Below, in pieces: positions 16,595 through 24,272 of a stretch of DNA of 32,109 nt. The notes beneath the pieces are model-generated. The model was not told the origin of the DNA, ran no database searches, and was given only the letters and a program-made list of their open reading frames with translations. Made by a program: the position numbers and the translations under genes. How positions within the stretch are numbered: the first letter of the stretch is position 1; every line of letters starts with the position of its first letter. Origin of the DNA: a virus; the IMG/VR virus record IMGVR_UViG_3300008448_005562, positions 1 to 32,109 of that record; one strand, given 5' to 3'.

Positions 16595-17680
16595 ATGGAT
16601 TACACTAGCGCATACTCAGATACAAATCTTTACAATGATGGCAGCGGAAAGGGTGCAATTATTAATCCCCCGATTGCACAACCAATGACTGGGCAAATGA
16701 ACCTGAGTTCATTGCGACCAGGTGGTGCTGCTATGGGAAACATTCCACAAGGATATGCTCCACAACAACCACAAATGGGTGGTATGGGTGGTATGGGTGG
16801 AATGTATGCTGGAATGGGTGGTCAAGAAGAGGTAATGGAAGAAGATTATCTCAATAGTTTATTTGATGGTGAAAATCTTTCAGAAAATTTTAAGTTCAAG
16901 GCAAAGACCATTTTTGAAGCAGCAATCAATGAAAGAGTTGCATTTATTGAAGCACATATTGTTCAAGCAGCAAAAGAGTTGATGGCAGAACAAACTCAAG
17001 CAGCAAGAGAAGTCGTTCAGGAAACTACTTCACATTCGACTGAATCACTTGTTGAACATCTTGATCAATATTTGTCATATGTTATCAACGAATGGATGCA
17101 AGAAAATCAAGTTGCAATTGAGAGAGGTCTTAGAACCGAAATTGCTGAAAACTTCATCACACAATTGAAGGATCTTTTCGAAAGTTCATTCATTGATGTT
17201 CCAAATGAAAAATATAATGTTCTTGATGACATGTATGCAGCAAACAGCGAACTTCAAGAATCATTAAATCGCACTATTGCAGAAAATGTTCAACTCAGAA
17301 ATGAAGTTACTGCAAGACTTTGTGCTGAAGCGTTTATTGAGCAAACTTCTGATCTTGCAGATACTCAAGTTGAAAGACTTGCATCACTTGCAGAAGGAAT
17401 TGAGTTTGACAGCGTAAATCAATATAGACAAAAGGTTGCTCTTCTCAAAGAGTCATACTTTGGTCAAAATGCACCAACAACAACTCAATATTCAACACAA
17501 TCAGGTTTCTTGACTGAAAATAGTGGATCGTATGTTGCGACTGATTCAGCAAATCCAATTATGAATTCAGTTGTTCAAGCAATTTCAACTATGCAACGCA
17601 ATAAACCAAGACCAGCACAAAATTCTGAAAAACTTTCAGAATTAATCAACCCAGGAATCGTTCAGGACAATTTTATCTGA
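16595..17680 (+). CDS. 22: Prohead core scaffold protein gp22
   Basis: 361 residues from ATG 16595; this start is chosen because GGAG at 16585-16588 lies six bases upstream, whereas the ATG at 16583 has no ribosome site. The N-terminal 75 residues are low complexity, rich in Gly, Met, Pro and Gln, including three GGM units. The core (LFDGENLSENFKFKAKTIFE, then AAINERVAFIEAHIVQAAKEL) is the hallmark of T4-like gp22; long helices follow. It builds the internal scaffold of the prohead and is destroyed by gp21 after assembly. T4 gp22 has 269 residues; the extra length is mostly at the N-terminus. Confidence 0.93.
   Translation: MDYTSAYSDTNLYNDGSGKGAIINPPIAQPMTGQMNLSSLRPGGAAMGNIPQGYAPQQPQMGGMGGMGGMYAGMGGQEEVMEEDYLNSLFDGENLSENFKFKAKTIFEAAINERVAFIEAHIVQAAKELMAEQTQAAREVVQETTSHSTESLVEHLDQYLSYVINEWMQENQVAIERGLRTEIAENFITQLKDLFESSFIDVPNEKYNVLDDMYAANSELQESLNRTIAENVQLRNEVTARLCAEAFIEQTSDLADTQVERLASLAEGIEFDSVNQYRQKVALLKESYFGQNAPTTTQYSTQSGFLTENSGSYVATDSANPIMNSVVQAISTMQRNKPRPAQNSEKLSELINPGIVQDNFI
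16775..16801 (+). repeat. Three tandem copies of a 9-base ATGGGTGGT repeat
   Basis: Encodes Met-Gly-Gly units in the N-terminal low-complexity segment of gp22. Copies are identical except for the last base, so slippage-driven length change is plausible. Confidence 0.9.
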
Positions 17681-17693
17681 AAATTTAAAGTTT

Positions 17694-17701
17694 AATAAAT
17701 A
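17694..17701 (+). promoter_or_regulatory. Probable late promoter (AATAAATA) before gene 23
   Basis: One mismatch from TATAAATA, placed in the 44-base gap before the major capsid gene. The predicted start near 17707 leaves an 18-base leader with the strong AAGGAGAG ribosome site (17713-17720), the same arrangement as at gene 18. Confidence 0.6.
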
Positions 17702-17724
17702 AAAAGACATACAAGGAGAGAAAA

Positions 17725-19194
17725 ATGGCAGATTTTGAAACGACACCTTACGATCAATTAGTAGAAAAGTGGTCCCCAGTTCTCGACCACGGAGATCTTC
17801 CTTCAATCGGTGATTATCACAAGAAGAAGGTCACAGCAGTTCTTCTCGAAAATCAAGTAAAAGCACTTCAAGAAGAAAGAACACAACAAAATCTTTTCGA
17901 AGCAGCACCAACTAATAGCATCGGTGGCAACTTCACAACTGGTCAAGTTGGAGCAGCAGGAAACTTCGCTGGATATGATCCAGTTCTTATCTCACTCGTT
18001 CGTCGTGCAATGCCTAACGTCGTTGCTTACGATATCGCTGGCGTTCAACCAATGACCGCACCAACTGGTCTTATCTTCGCAATGCGCGCTAAGTACAACG
18101 GTGTAACTGGTCCTACAACAACCGAAGCACTCTTCGATGAACCTTGGGCAAGATTTGCTGGTGCATCTGGCGTTGGTATTGTTAAGGGTGCTGCTGGTGA
18201 AGGTTATACTGGTACTGGTAATTTACTTAGTGGATACACTTTAGGTCTAACTCCATACGGTGAACTTGGTATTGCTGGTGTTACAAGATCAGATCCATTC
18301 ACCACTTTCCGTGGTATGCTTACATCACAAGCAGAAGCATTAGGTGATTCATCATCTAATCCATTCCGTGAAATGGCATTTAGCATTGAGCGTGTTGCAG
18401 TTCAAGCACGTACACGCGCACTCAAGGCAGAATATACCACCGAACTTGCACAAGATCTTCGTGCAGTTCACGGACTTGATGCAGAGTCTGAACTTGCAAA
18501 CATTCTCTCAGTTGAAATCATGAATGAAATCAACAGAGAAATTCTCAGAGGCATGTACTACGTTGCTAAGACTGGTTGTGATCAATCAGATCTATACTTT
18601 AAAGAAATTTCTGGTGGTTTAGGTGGCGTATACGATCTTCTCAATGACTCAGATGGTCGTTGGTCAGCAGAACGCTTCCGTGGACTTATGTTCCAAATCG
18701 AACGTGAAGCAAACGTAATCGCTAAGGAAACTCGTAGAGGTAAGGGTAACTTCATCGTTTGCTCTGCTGACGTTGCTTCAGCACTTGCAATGGGTGGATT
18801 CCTAAATCTCTCACCAGCACTTAATGTTGACATGCAAGTAGATGATACTGGCAACGTCTTCGCTGGTATCCTCAACAATAAGTTTAAGGTCTTCATTGAT
18901 CCATTCGTTGCAAGCAATGCAAACTTCGTTTGTGTTGGTTATAAGGGTCAATCACCATATGACGCTGGTATGTTCTACTGCCCATACGTTCCTCTACAAA
19001 TGGTACGTGCAGTTGGTCAAGATACTTTCCAACCCAAGATTGGATTCAAGACTCGTTACGGTCTAGTTGCAAATCCATTTGCAAGAGGTCGTGCTGCTTG
19101 GTCAGATCCAAATGGTGATGGTCTTGAGCAAAATAGCAATGCATACTACCGTCTATTCGCAGTTAAGAACCTTCACGGTAACACTGGATTCTGA
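17725..19194 (+). CDS. 23: Major capsid protein gp23
   Basis: 489 residues (T4: 521). Recognised by FAGYDPVLISLVRRAMPNVV, DIAGVQPMTAPTGLIFAMRA, RALKAEYTTELAQDLRAVHG and ANPFARGRAAWSDPNGDG. NLFEAAPTN at 56-64 fits a gp21 cleavage site, with predicted cleavage after E59 giving a mature N-terminus AAPTN. Codon use differs from the neighbours: many C-ending codons (AAC, TTC, GTC, ATC, CGT) as expected of a very highly expressed gene. It forms the hexamers of the head. A terminator follows at once. Confidence 0.98.
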   Translation: MADFETTPYDQLVEKWSPVLDHGDLPSIGDYHKKKVTAVLLENQVKALQEERTQQNLFEAAPTNSIGGNFTTGQVGAAGNFAGYDPVLISLVRRAMPNVVAYDIAGVQPMTAPTGLIFAMRAKYNGVTGPTTTEALFDEPWARFAGASGVGIVKGAAGEGYTGTGNLLSGYTLGLTPYGELGIAGVTRSDPFTTFRGMLTSQAEALGDSSSNPFREMAFSIERVAVQARTRALKAEYTTELAQDLRAVHGLDAESELANILSVEIMNEINREILRGMYYVAKTGCDQSDLYFKEISGGLGGVYDLLNDSDGRWSAERFRGLMFQIEREANVIAKETRRGKGNFIVCSADVASALAMGGFLNLSPALNVDMQVDDTGNVFAGILNNKFKVFIDPFVASNANFVCVGYKGQSPYDAGMFYCPYVPLQMVRAVGQDTFQPKIGFKTRYGLVANPFARGRAAWSDPNGDGLEQNSNAYYRLFAVKNLHGNTGF

Positions 19195-19227
19195 TAAGTA
19201 GTTCAGATAATCCAAAATAAATCTGGG

Positions 19228-19259
19228 AAACTCACGAAGAAATTCGTGAGTTTTCTTTT
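19228..19259 (+). terminator. Intrinsic terminator after gene 23
   Basis: Perfect 11-bp stem 19228-19238 (AAACTCACGAA) with 19243-19253, closed by a GAAA tetraloop and followed by TTTTCTTTT. The GNRA loop and U tract make this a strong rho-independent terminator that separates the capsid transcript from the next unit. Confidence 0.9.
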
Positions 19260-19266
19260 ATAAATA
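19259..19266 (+). promoter_or_regulatory. T4-type late promoter (TATAAATA) directly after the gene 23 terminator
   Basis: Exact TATAAATA. Six bases downstream of the element lies position 19272, the A of the ATG of the next gene, so the transcript would be leaderless if T4 geometry holds. Confidence 0.72.
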
Positions 19267-19271
19267 ATAGT

Positions 19272-19877
19272 ATGCCTACGAACAATCCTCAACAAGTCAT
19301 TAGTGATATACCAAGTTATATTCTCAGTGAATTGCCTGGAGATTTTTTAAATCAGAATAATTTTGAACCAGCGACAAATAATAAATTAACTGGTAATAGA
19401 TTTCAGTTTATATTAACACGTTGCCCCACTGTGACATACTTTTGTCAAAGAGCAAATATTCCTTCAGTTTCATTTGGAACATCAACACAATCAAATGCAA
19501 CAGGAGTGGTGTTGAAAAGACCAGGAACTTCATATGTTTATGAAGACTTACAAGTTGGATTTGCTGTTGATGAAAATATGAAAAATTGGTTGGAGTTATA
19601 CGATTGGATGTTAGATATTGGTGTAAACTACAAAAGAGAGAATGAAAGATATGCAGAAAAACAAAAAACTGCTACTGGATATCTTTTAGTGTTAAATAGT
19701 AAATACTCACCAATAATAGCGTTTAAGTTTAAAAACATGTATCCTACATACTTAGGTGGAGTTGATTTTGATGTCTCTCTACAAGATGCTGAGACTAGTA
19801 TAGCAACTGCAACTTTTTCTTATTCTCATTATGAGTATGAAATATTTGCAAATAATACAGTACCAAGTTGTGTCTAA
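19272..19877 (+). CDS. Second tail-tube-fold protein (gp19/gp54-like)
   Basis: 201 residues. Aligned by eye with gp19 of this window, the same landmarks appear: NRFQFILTRCPTVTYFCQRANIPS against NRFLI...VSIYVKAADLPG, then PGTSYVYEDLQVGFAV against SGERVYTDWAIQVYDC, and NWLELYDWMLDIG against GFERWMEAMDG. It is therefore a tube-fold structural protein, perhaps a tube initiator or baseplate-tube junction protein such as T4 gp54, or a tail terminator. Some marine T4-like annotations may name the gene at this position differently. No Shine-Dalgarno is visible before ATG 19272. It lies between gene 23 and uvsY. Confidence 0.75.
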   Translation: MPTNNPQQVISDIPSYILSELPGDFLNQNNFEPATNNKLTGNRFQFILTRCPTVTYFCQRANIPSVSFGTSTQSNATGVVLKRPGTSYVYEDLQVGFAVDENMKNWLELYDWMLDIGVNYKRENERYAEKQKTATGYLLVLNSKYSPIIAFKFKNMYPTYLGGVDFDVSLQDAETSIATATFSYSHYEYEIFANNTVPSCV

Positions 19878-19895
19878 TAAAAGGAATTTTATATT

Positions 19896-20339
19896 ATGAA
19901 ATTAAGTGATATTGCTAAAATTAAAATAAATGCAGAAATGGATACTGCAATTGATGCTAATCATCTTGATGATGAGGCATCAAAACTTCCACAACTTCAC
20001 AATAAGTATTTGTGTATGTTGATGGATGAAAAAGTATATCTAGAAACTCTTGAATCTAAGATGAATATCTTAAATAGAGATAAATGGTTATACTATTCTG
20101 GCAAAATGTCAGAAGAAGAATTATCCAAAAAGGGATGGGAACCATTTGAACTCAACATACTCAAGAATGATCTTGATCGCTTTATCGATAGTGATGGTGA
20201 TATTATCAATCTTAGAAATCAAATCTTCATTCAAAAAGAAAAAATAAATTATATTGAAAGTGTTGCAAAGATTATATCAAATAAAATTTGGAACATTCGA
20301 TCTATGATCGAATGGATTAAATTCACACAGGGTGTATGA
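19896..20339 (+). CDS. uvsY: Recombination mediator UvsY
   Basis: 147 residues (T4: 137). Begins MKLSDIAKIKINAEMDTAID like T4 UvsY (MRLEDLQ...DVFIDST) and keeps the pattern YCxML...KVYLETLES, DKWLYYSGKMSEEEL, and a C-terminal helix ending in IRSMIEWIKFTQG. UvsY loads UvsX recombinase on ssDNA covered with gp32. AAAGGAA lies upstream of ATG 19896. It overlaps uvsW by ATGA, supporting the assignment. Confidence 0.92.
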   Translation: MKLSDIAKIKINAEMDTAIDANHLDDEASKLPQLHNKYLCMLMDEKVYLETLESKMNILNRDKWLYYSGKMSEEELSKKGWEPFELNILKNDLDRFIDSDGDIINLRNQIFIQKEKINYIESVAKIISNKIWNIRSMIEWIKFTQGV

Positions 20340-21787
20340 TAAAGATTCGTAAAGTTGATTCTGTATATGTTGAGATTGAATGCGAAAAGTCTATCGCTAA
20401 AGAGTTATCATCTTTCTTTACTTTTCGCATTCCAAATTCTCAATATAATCCAGCATTTCGTAGAAAGAAATGGGATGGAAAGATTCGACTTTTCAATATT
20501 CTAACAAATAGAATATATGCTGGACTCATTCCTTATATTTTATCGTTTGCATCTGATAATGGATATAAAGTTTCATATGATATAGATCTAAAGGAAGATA
20601 TAAGTCAATTACAATTTCCTAAAGTCTATTCTAGAGGATCCGAGATTCAACCGCATGATTATCAGATTGAGTCTGTGAGACATGCTGTAGAAAATCGTAG
20701 GGCATTGCTGATATCACCAACTGGTAGTGGAAAGAGTCTTATAATTTATTTTATACTTCTTGAGTTGCTAAAAAGAACTCAAAAGAAAATATTAATCATT
20801 GTTCCAACTACTGGATTGGTTACACAATTAAAATCTGACTTTGAAGATTATGCAAATACAAAGAAAATATCAAACTATATTCATTTGATATATTCTGGAC
20901 AAGAAAAAGAAACTGATGCTAGAGTTGTTATTACAACTTGGCAAAGTGTGTACAATCAACCAGAGTCATTTTTTGACCAGTTTGAGTCTGTAATTGGAGA
21001 TGAATCTCACTTATTTAAAGCAAAGTCATTAATTAAAATAATGACAAAACTTAAAAATTGCAATTATAGAATCGGCACGACTGGAACTTTAGACGGAACA
21101 CAGGTTCATAAACTTGTGTTAGAAGGTCTATTTGGAACTGTTTATCAAGTAACATCTACAAAAGAATTGATCGACAGAGAAGTTCTTGCCGATTTAAATA
21201 TTGACTGTTTGTTGTTGAAATATCCACCATCTGCTGTTCAAGAAATAAAGAGAGCAAAATATCAACAAGAAATAGAATGGTTAGTCCTAAATAATAAAAG
21301 AAATGATTTTATATGCAATCTTGCAAATAGTCTTTCTGGTAATGTGCTTGTTCTTTTCAATTTTGTTGGAAAGCATGGAGTACCGTTATTTCAAAAAATA
21401 TCAAAAGAAAATAAAAAGAATGCATACCTTATCTGCGGAAATACGGAAATTGATGAGAGAGAGCAGATAAGAAATATTGTTGATAGGTCTAACAATAGTG
21501 TTCTTGTTGCTTCGTATGGAACATGTAGCACGGGAATTAATATTAAGAATATTCATGCCATAATATTCGCATCACCTTCAAAATCAGTCATTCGTGTGCT
21601 ACAATCTATTGGAAGAGGTCTTCGAAAATCCGAAACCAAAGATAAAGTGACTGTGTATGATATTGGAGATGATCTAAGTTATGGCAAGTATAGAAACCAT
21701 TCTCTTAGACATCTGGATGAACGAACTACCATATATACTAATGAGCAGTTCAAGTTCAAGAAGACCAGAATAAATTTAGGAGAATAA
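20336..21787 (+). CDS. uvsW: DNA helicase UvsW (SF2)
   Basis: 483 residues (T4: 503). The N-terminal domain (residues 1-85) matches the small UvsW DNA-binding domain: YNPAFRRKKWDGKIRLF. Helicase motifs: Q-like PHDYQIESV near 107, Walker A SPTGSGKS at 127-134, Ia IIVPTTGLVTQ, DESH box at 222-225, motif III TTGTLDG at 248-254, motif V YGTCSTGINIKN, motif VI QSIGRGLRK. In T4 it unwinds R-loops and migrates Holliday junctions, switching replication from origin- to recombination-dependent. All motifs look intact. Confidence 0.97.
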   Translation: MIKIRKVDSVYVEIECEKSIAKELSSFFTFRIPNSQYNPAFRRKKWDGKIRLFNILTNRIYAGLIPYILSFASDNGYKVSYDIDLKEDISQLQFPKVYSRGSEIQPHDYQIESVRHAVENRRALLISPTGSGKSLIIYFILLELLKRTQKKILIIVPTTGLVTQLKSDFEDYANTKKISNYIHLIYSGQEKETDARVVITTWQSVYNQPESFFDQFESVIGDESHLFKAKSLIKIMTKLKNCNYRIGTTGTLDGTQVHKLVLEGLFGTVYQVTSTKELIDREVLADLNIDCLLLKYPPSAVQEIKRAKYQQEIEWLVLNNKRNDFICNLANSLSGNVLVLFNFVGKHGVPLFQKISKENKKNAYLICGNTEIDEREQIRNIVDRSNNSVLVASYGTCSTGINIKNIHAIIFASPSKSVIRVLQSIGRGLRKSETKDKVTVYDIGDDLSYGKYRNHSLRHLDERTTIYTNEQFKFKKTRINLGE

Positions 21788-22531
21788 ATGAATATTAAAA
21801 TTTTCCGTCTAAGAAGTGGCGAAGAAATTATTTCTGAAATTCTTGAAGAAAAGAAAACTTCTTATAGTATTCAGAATCCAATGTTGTTTAAAACAAATCT
21901 GATTTCAGCACCAATGGGTGGTGCATATGATATGACAGTTTTAAAGGATTGGTTGGGCAATACAACAACAAAAACCACAACACTTCCAAAAAATCATATC
22001 GTAAATTTATATGATGCAAATGAAGATTCTTTAAAGTTATACAATATACATCTAAAAACTGAAGATGTTCAAAAAATAGTAAATACTAAAGATATTGTAA
22101 ACAAACAATCAATTGAAGATAAAGAAGCAGCAGATTTGTTTCAAGACTTTTTAGGTGCAATTCTAGACGATGTTGCAGAACAAATTGTCGATACACCGCT
22201 TGCTCCAGACTTAGATTTAGATGATCCTTTTGAAGCAGAACAATCTCAAAAGAAACGAAAAAGAAAATCAAAAAGAAGAAAACAAAATCTTTCACCAGAA
22301 ATGGAAGAAGATGAAAGTGAAAGAAGTGGTATTTATATATCAATGATGATTCCAGGAGAGACTATTATGAATCTTGTTACTGCTGGAATTTTAAACCCAA
22401 AGGATCTACTTAAAATGATCAATGAAACTAAGAAAAGAAATCGTTTCACTGGTGATGAAAAGGATCGTAAAGATTTTGGAAATCGTTATTCAGATTGGAA
22501 TCCAGATCCTAAATCTGATGATTATAACTAA
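21788..22531 (+). CDS. Possible Sm/LSm-like phage protein, unknown function
   Basis: 247 residues, starting directly after the uvsW stop, with AGGAG before ATG 21788. The first 65 residues (NIKIFRLRSGEEIISEILEEK, then YSIQNPMLF...) have the strand pattern of phage Sm/Hfq-like proteins that begin with a FxLxSGEEIIxE motif. The middle is acidic (DLDLDDPFEAEQ), then a run of Lys/Arg (QKKRKRKSKRRKQ), then a second conserved-looking block YISMMIPGETIMNLVTAGILNP that could complete the Sm fold after a long charged insert. RNA binding is an inference only; the family is not securely identified. Confidence 0.6.
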   Translation: MNIKIFRLRSGEEIISEILEEKKTSYSIQNPMLFKTNLISAPMGGAYDMTVLKDWLGNTTTKTTTLPKNHIVNLYDANEDSLKLYNIHLKTEDVQKIVNTKDIVNKQSIEDKEAADLFQDFLGAILDDVAEQIVDTPLAPDLDLDDPFEAEQSQKKRKRKSKRRKQNLSPEMEEDESERSGIYISMMIPGETIMNLVTAGILNPKDLLKMINETKKRNRFTGDEKDRKDFGNRYSDWNPDPKSDDYN

Positions 22532-22576
22532 TCATCATCTTCATAATAGAATCTTTCTTCTCATTCCCACACAGAA

Positions 22577-22606
22577 ATTATACACTCATCTTCAGAATCT
22601 TGTCAA
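22577..22606 (-). promoter_or_regulatory. Near-consensus sigma70 promoter facing left (antisense)
   Basis: Read on the minus strand: TTGACA (22606-22601), 18 bases, TATAAT (22582-22577). Both hexamers are exact consensus. Predicted start near 22570, reading leftward into the 3' end of the 21788-22531 gene; only very short minus-strand ORFs (7 and 11 codons) follow, so any product would be an antisense or small RNA. Confidence 0.5.
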
Positions 22607-22642
22607 GAGTTAACTTATTTTATTTCAAAAAAATGTTAGTAG

Positions 22643-22670
22643 TTGCTTTTTACTAAAAATGTGATATACT
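22643..22670 (+). promoter_or_regulatory. Sigma70-type promoter with extended -10 before gene 55
   Basis: TTGCTT (22643-22648), 16 bases, TATACT (22665-22670) preceded by the extended -10 dinucleotide TG (22662-22663). The expected start near 22677 is one base from ATG 22678, so a leaderless message is predicted. A host-type promoter fits early or middle expression of a late sigma factor. Confidence 0.6.
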
Positions 22671-22677
22671 AATTGCT

Positions 22678-23217
22678 ATGAAAGAAAAACCAACTAAAAA
22701 TTTTAAACATTACATAGATAATGAATTTTTCTGTAAATCTATGATGGAATGGAAAAAGAAAGTGGACTCAGCAGAAGCATGTGGTGATCCACGCCCACCA
22801 GTTACAGATTATATTGCAGAATCTTTTCTAAAGATTGCAGAACATTTATCCCACCGTCCAAATTTTATAAATTATCCATTTCGAGAAGATATGGTAGGCG
22901 ATGGTGTCGAGAATTGTTTACTGTATGCTCATAACTTTGATCCAACAAAGTCATCAAATCCTTTTTCATATTTTACACAAATTATTTACTATGCATTTTT
23001 GCGTAGAATTGAAAAAGAAAAGAAACAAGCATATATTAAATACAAATCATTACAAATGAATGATATTGATGGTAAACTGGTTGACTGGTTAAAAGGTCAA
23101 CCAGATTATTCTTCATATTCGGATTTCCTACAAAAGAATTTTTCTTTAACTGAAACTGATATTGAAAAATTGGAACCACCACAGAAGAAGAAAAGAAAAA
23201 GGAGAAAGAAGAAATGA
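22678..23217 (+). CDS. 55: Late-transcription sigma factor gp55
   Basis: 179 residues (T4: 185). Core sigma-like region: VTDYIAESFLKIAEHLSHRP, NFINYPFREDMVGDGVENCL, then PFSYFTQIIYYAFLRRIEKEKK, which is typical of cyanophage gp55 and corresponds to sigma region 2. The C-terminus is a lysine/arginine-rich tail (QKKKRKRRKKK) after a clamp-contact-like acidic stretch; in T4 the gp55 C-terminus binds the gp45 clamp. It directs RNA polymerase to TATAAATA promoters. No Shine-Dalgarno is seen; the start coincides with the predicted transcription start. It overlaps gene 47 by ATGA. Confidence 0.92.
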   Translation: MKEKPTKNFKHYIDNEFFCKSMMEWKKKVDSAEACGDPRPPVTDYIAESFLKIAEHLSHRPNFINYPFREDMVGDGVENCLLYAHNFDPTKSSNPFSYFTQIIYYAFLRRIEKEKKQAYIKYKSLQMNDIDGKLVDWLKGQPDYSSYSDFLQKNFSLTETDIEKLEPPQKKKRKRRKKK

Positions 23218-24272
23218 AAGTAGCATTTATATGTGATACCCATTTTGGAGTTCGAAATGACTCTCCTTTCTTTTTGGAGAATGCTATTGCATTTTTTGAA
23301 GAACAATTTTTTCCTTATTTAAAGGAAAATAATATTCGAACCGTCATTCATCTTGGTGATTTATTTGACCGTAGAAAATATATTAATTTCAATACACTTT
23401 CTACAGTGCGTGATAAATTCTTTCAACGACTTCACGATGAAGGAATACACTTACATATCACTATTGGAAATCATGACACTTATTATAAGAATACAAATAA
23501 TTTAAATTCAATCAAAGAGATTCTTGAGGATCGATATTTAAATGTTTCAATCTATGAAAAACCATCAGTAATATATTTAAATGGATATAATTTTGGTATT
23601 GTTCCTTGGATAACAAAAGAAAATGAAGAGGAAATTCAAAAATTTATTCAGACTACTAAATGTAAAATGATTGGTGGTCACTTTGAAATTGTAGGGTTTC
23701 AAGTGATTAATGGAGTATATCATACAACAGGGTTTAAGGTGTCAGAATTTAATCGTTTCGAACGAGTACTTTCTGGTCACTTTCATATCAAGCAGAGTAT
23801 GGGAAATATTCATTATCTTGGAACTGCATATCAGATGAACTTTGCAGATGTATATTCTAAAAAGGGATTCCATGTATTTGATACTGAATCCAATACTTTA
23901 GAATTTATAGAGAATGATAATGAAATTTTTCATCTGTTTACATATGATGATTCTTCCGAAGAAGAGATCAAAAAGATTGCAAAGTTTATAAGTGAGAAAA
24001 AATTAAAAGGAACTTTTGTAAAAGTAAACGTAAGAGTAAAAGATAAACAAGTAATTTTTGATAAGTTTATAGATGCTCTATGGGAAAAAGGCATTCAAAA
24101 TCTTTCCGTATTAGAGGATTCTCTAGAGATAAACTCAGATGTTCAGTTTGAGGAGAGTGATGATACAATGAGTATCATTGGAAGAGAAATTGATGCAATA
24201 GAACGTGACTTTGATAAGGTAAAATTAAAGACATTGATTAGTGATCTTTATATGGAAAGTCTAAAAGTATGA
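23214..24272 (+). CDS. 47: Recombination endonuclease subunit gp47 (Mre11-like)
   Basis: 352 residues (T4: 339). Calcineurin-like phosphoesterase motifs in order: CDTHFG with D8 and H10, HLGDLFDRR with D49, GNHD at 85-88, GGHFE at 154-158 and GHFH at 188-191. These coordinate the two metal ions of the Mre11 nuclease. It works with gp46 in processing DNA ends for recombination-dependent replication and host DNA breakdown. It is coupled to genes 55 and 46 through ATGA overlaps. Confidence 0.96.
   Translation: MKVAFICDTHFGVRNDSPFFLENAIAFFEEQFFPYLKENNIRTVIHLGDLFDRRKYINFNTLSTVRDKFFQRLHDEGIHLHITIGNHDTYYKNTNNLNSIKEILEDRYLNVSIYEKPSVIYLNGYNFGIVPWITKENEEEIQKFIQTTKCKMIGGHFEIVGFQVINGVYHTTGFKVSEFNRFERVLSGHFHIKQSMGNIHYLGTAYQMNFADVYSKKGFHVFDTESNTLEFIENDNEIFHLFTYDDSSEEEIKKIAKFISEKKLKGTFVKVNVRVKDKQVIFDKFIDALWEKGIQNLSVLEDSLEINSDVQFEESDDTMSIIGREIDAIERDFDKVKLKTLISDLYMESLKV

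Noticed and set aside
22086-22343. Minus-strand open frame rich in Phe/Leu downstream of the antisense promoter
   Set aside because: Composition is the mirror image of the Lys/Glu-rich plus-strand gene; no ribosome site and no family resemblance.
22516-22537. Perfect 9-bp inverted repeat with TAAC loop around the stop codon of the 21788 gene
   Set aside because: All-AT-rich stem without a U tract on either strand; too weak to call a terminator.
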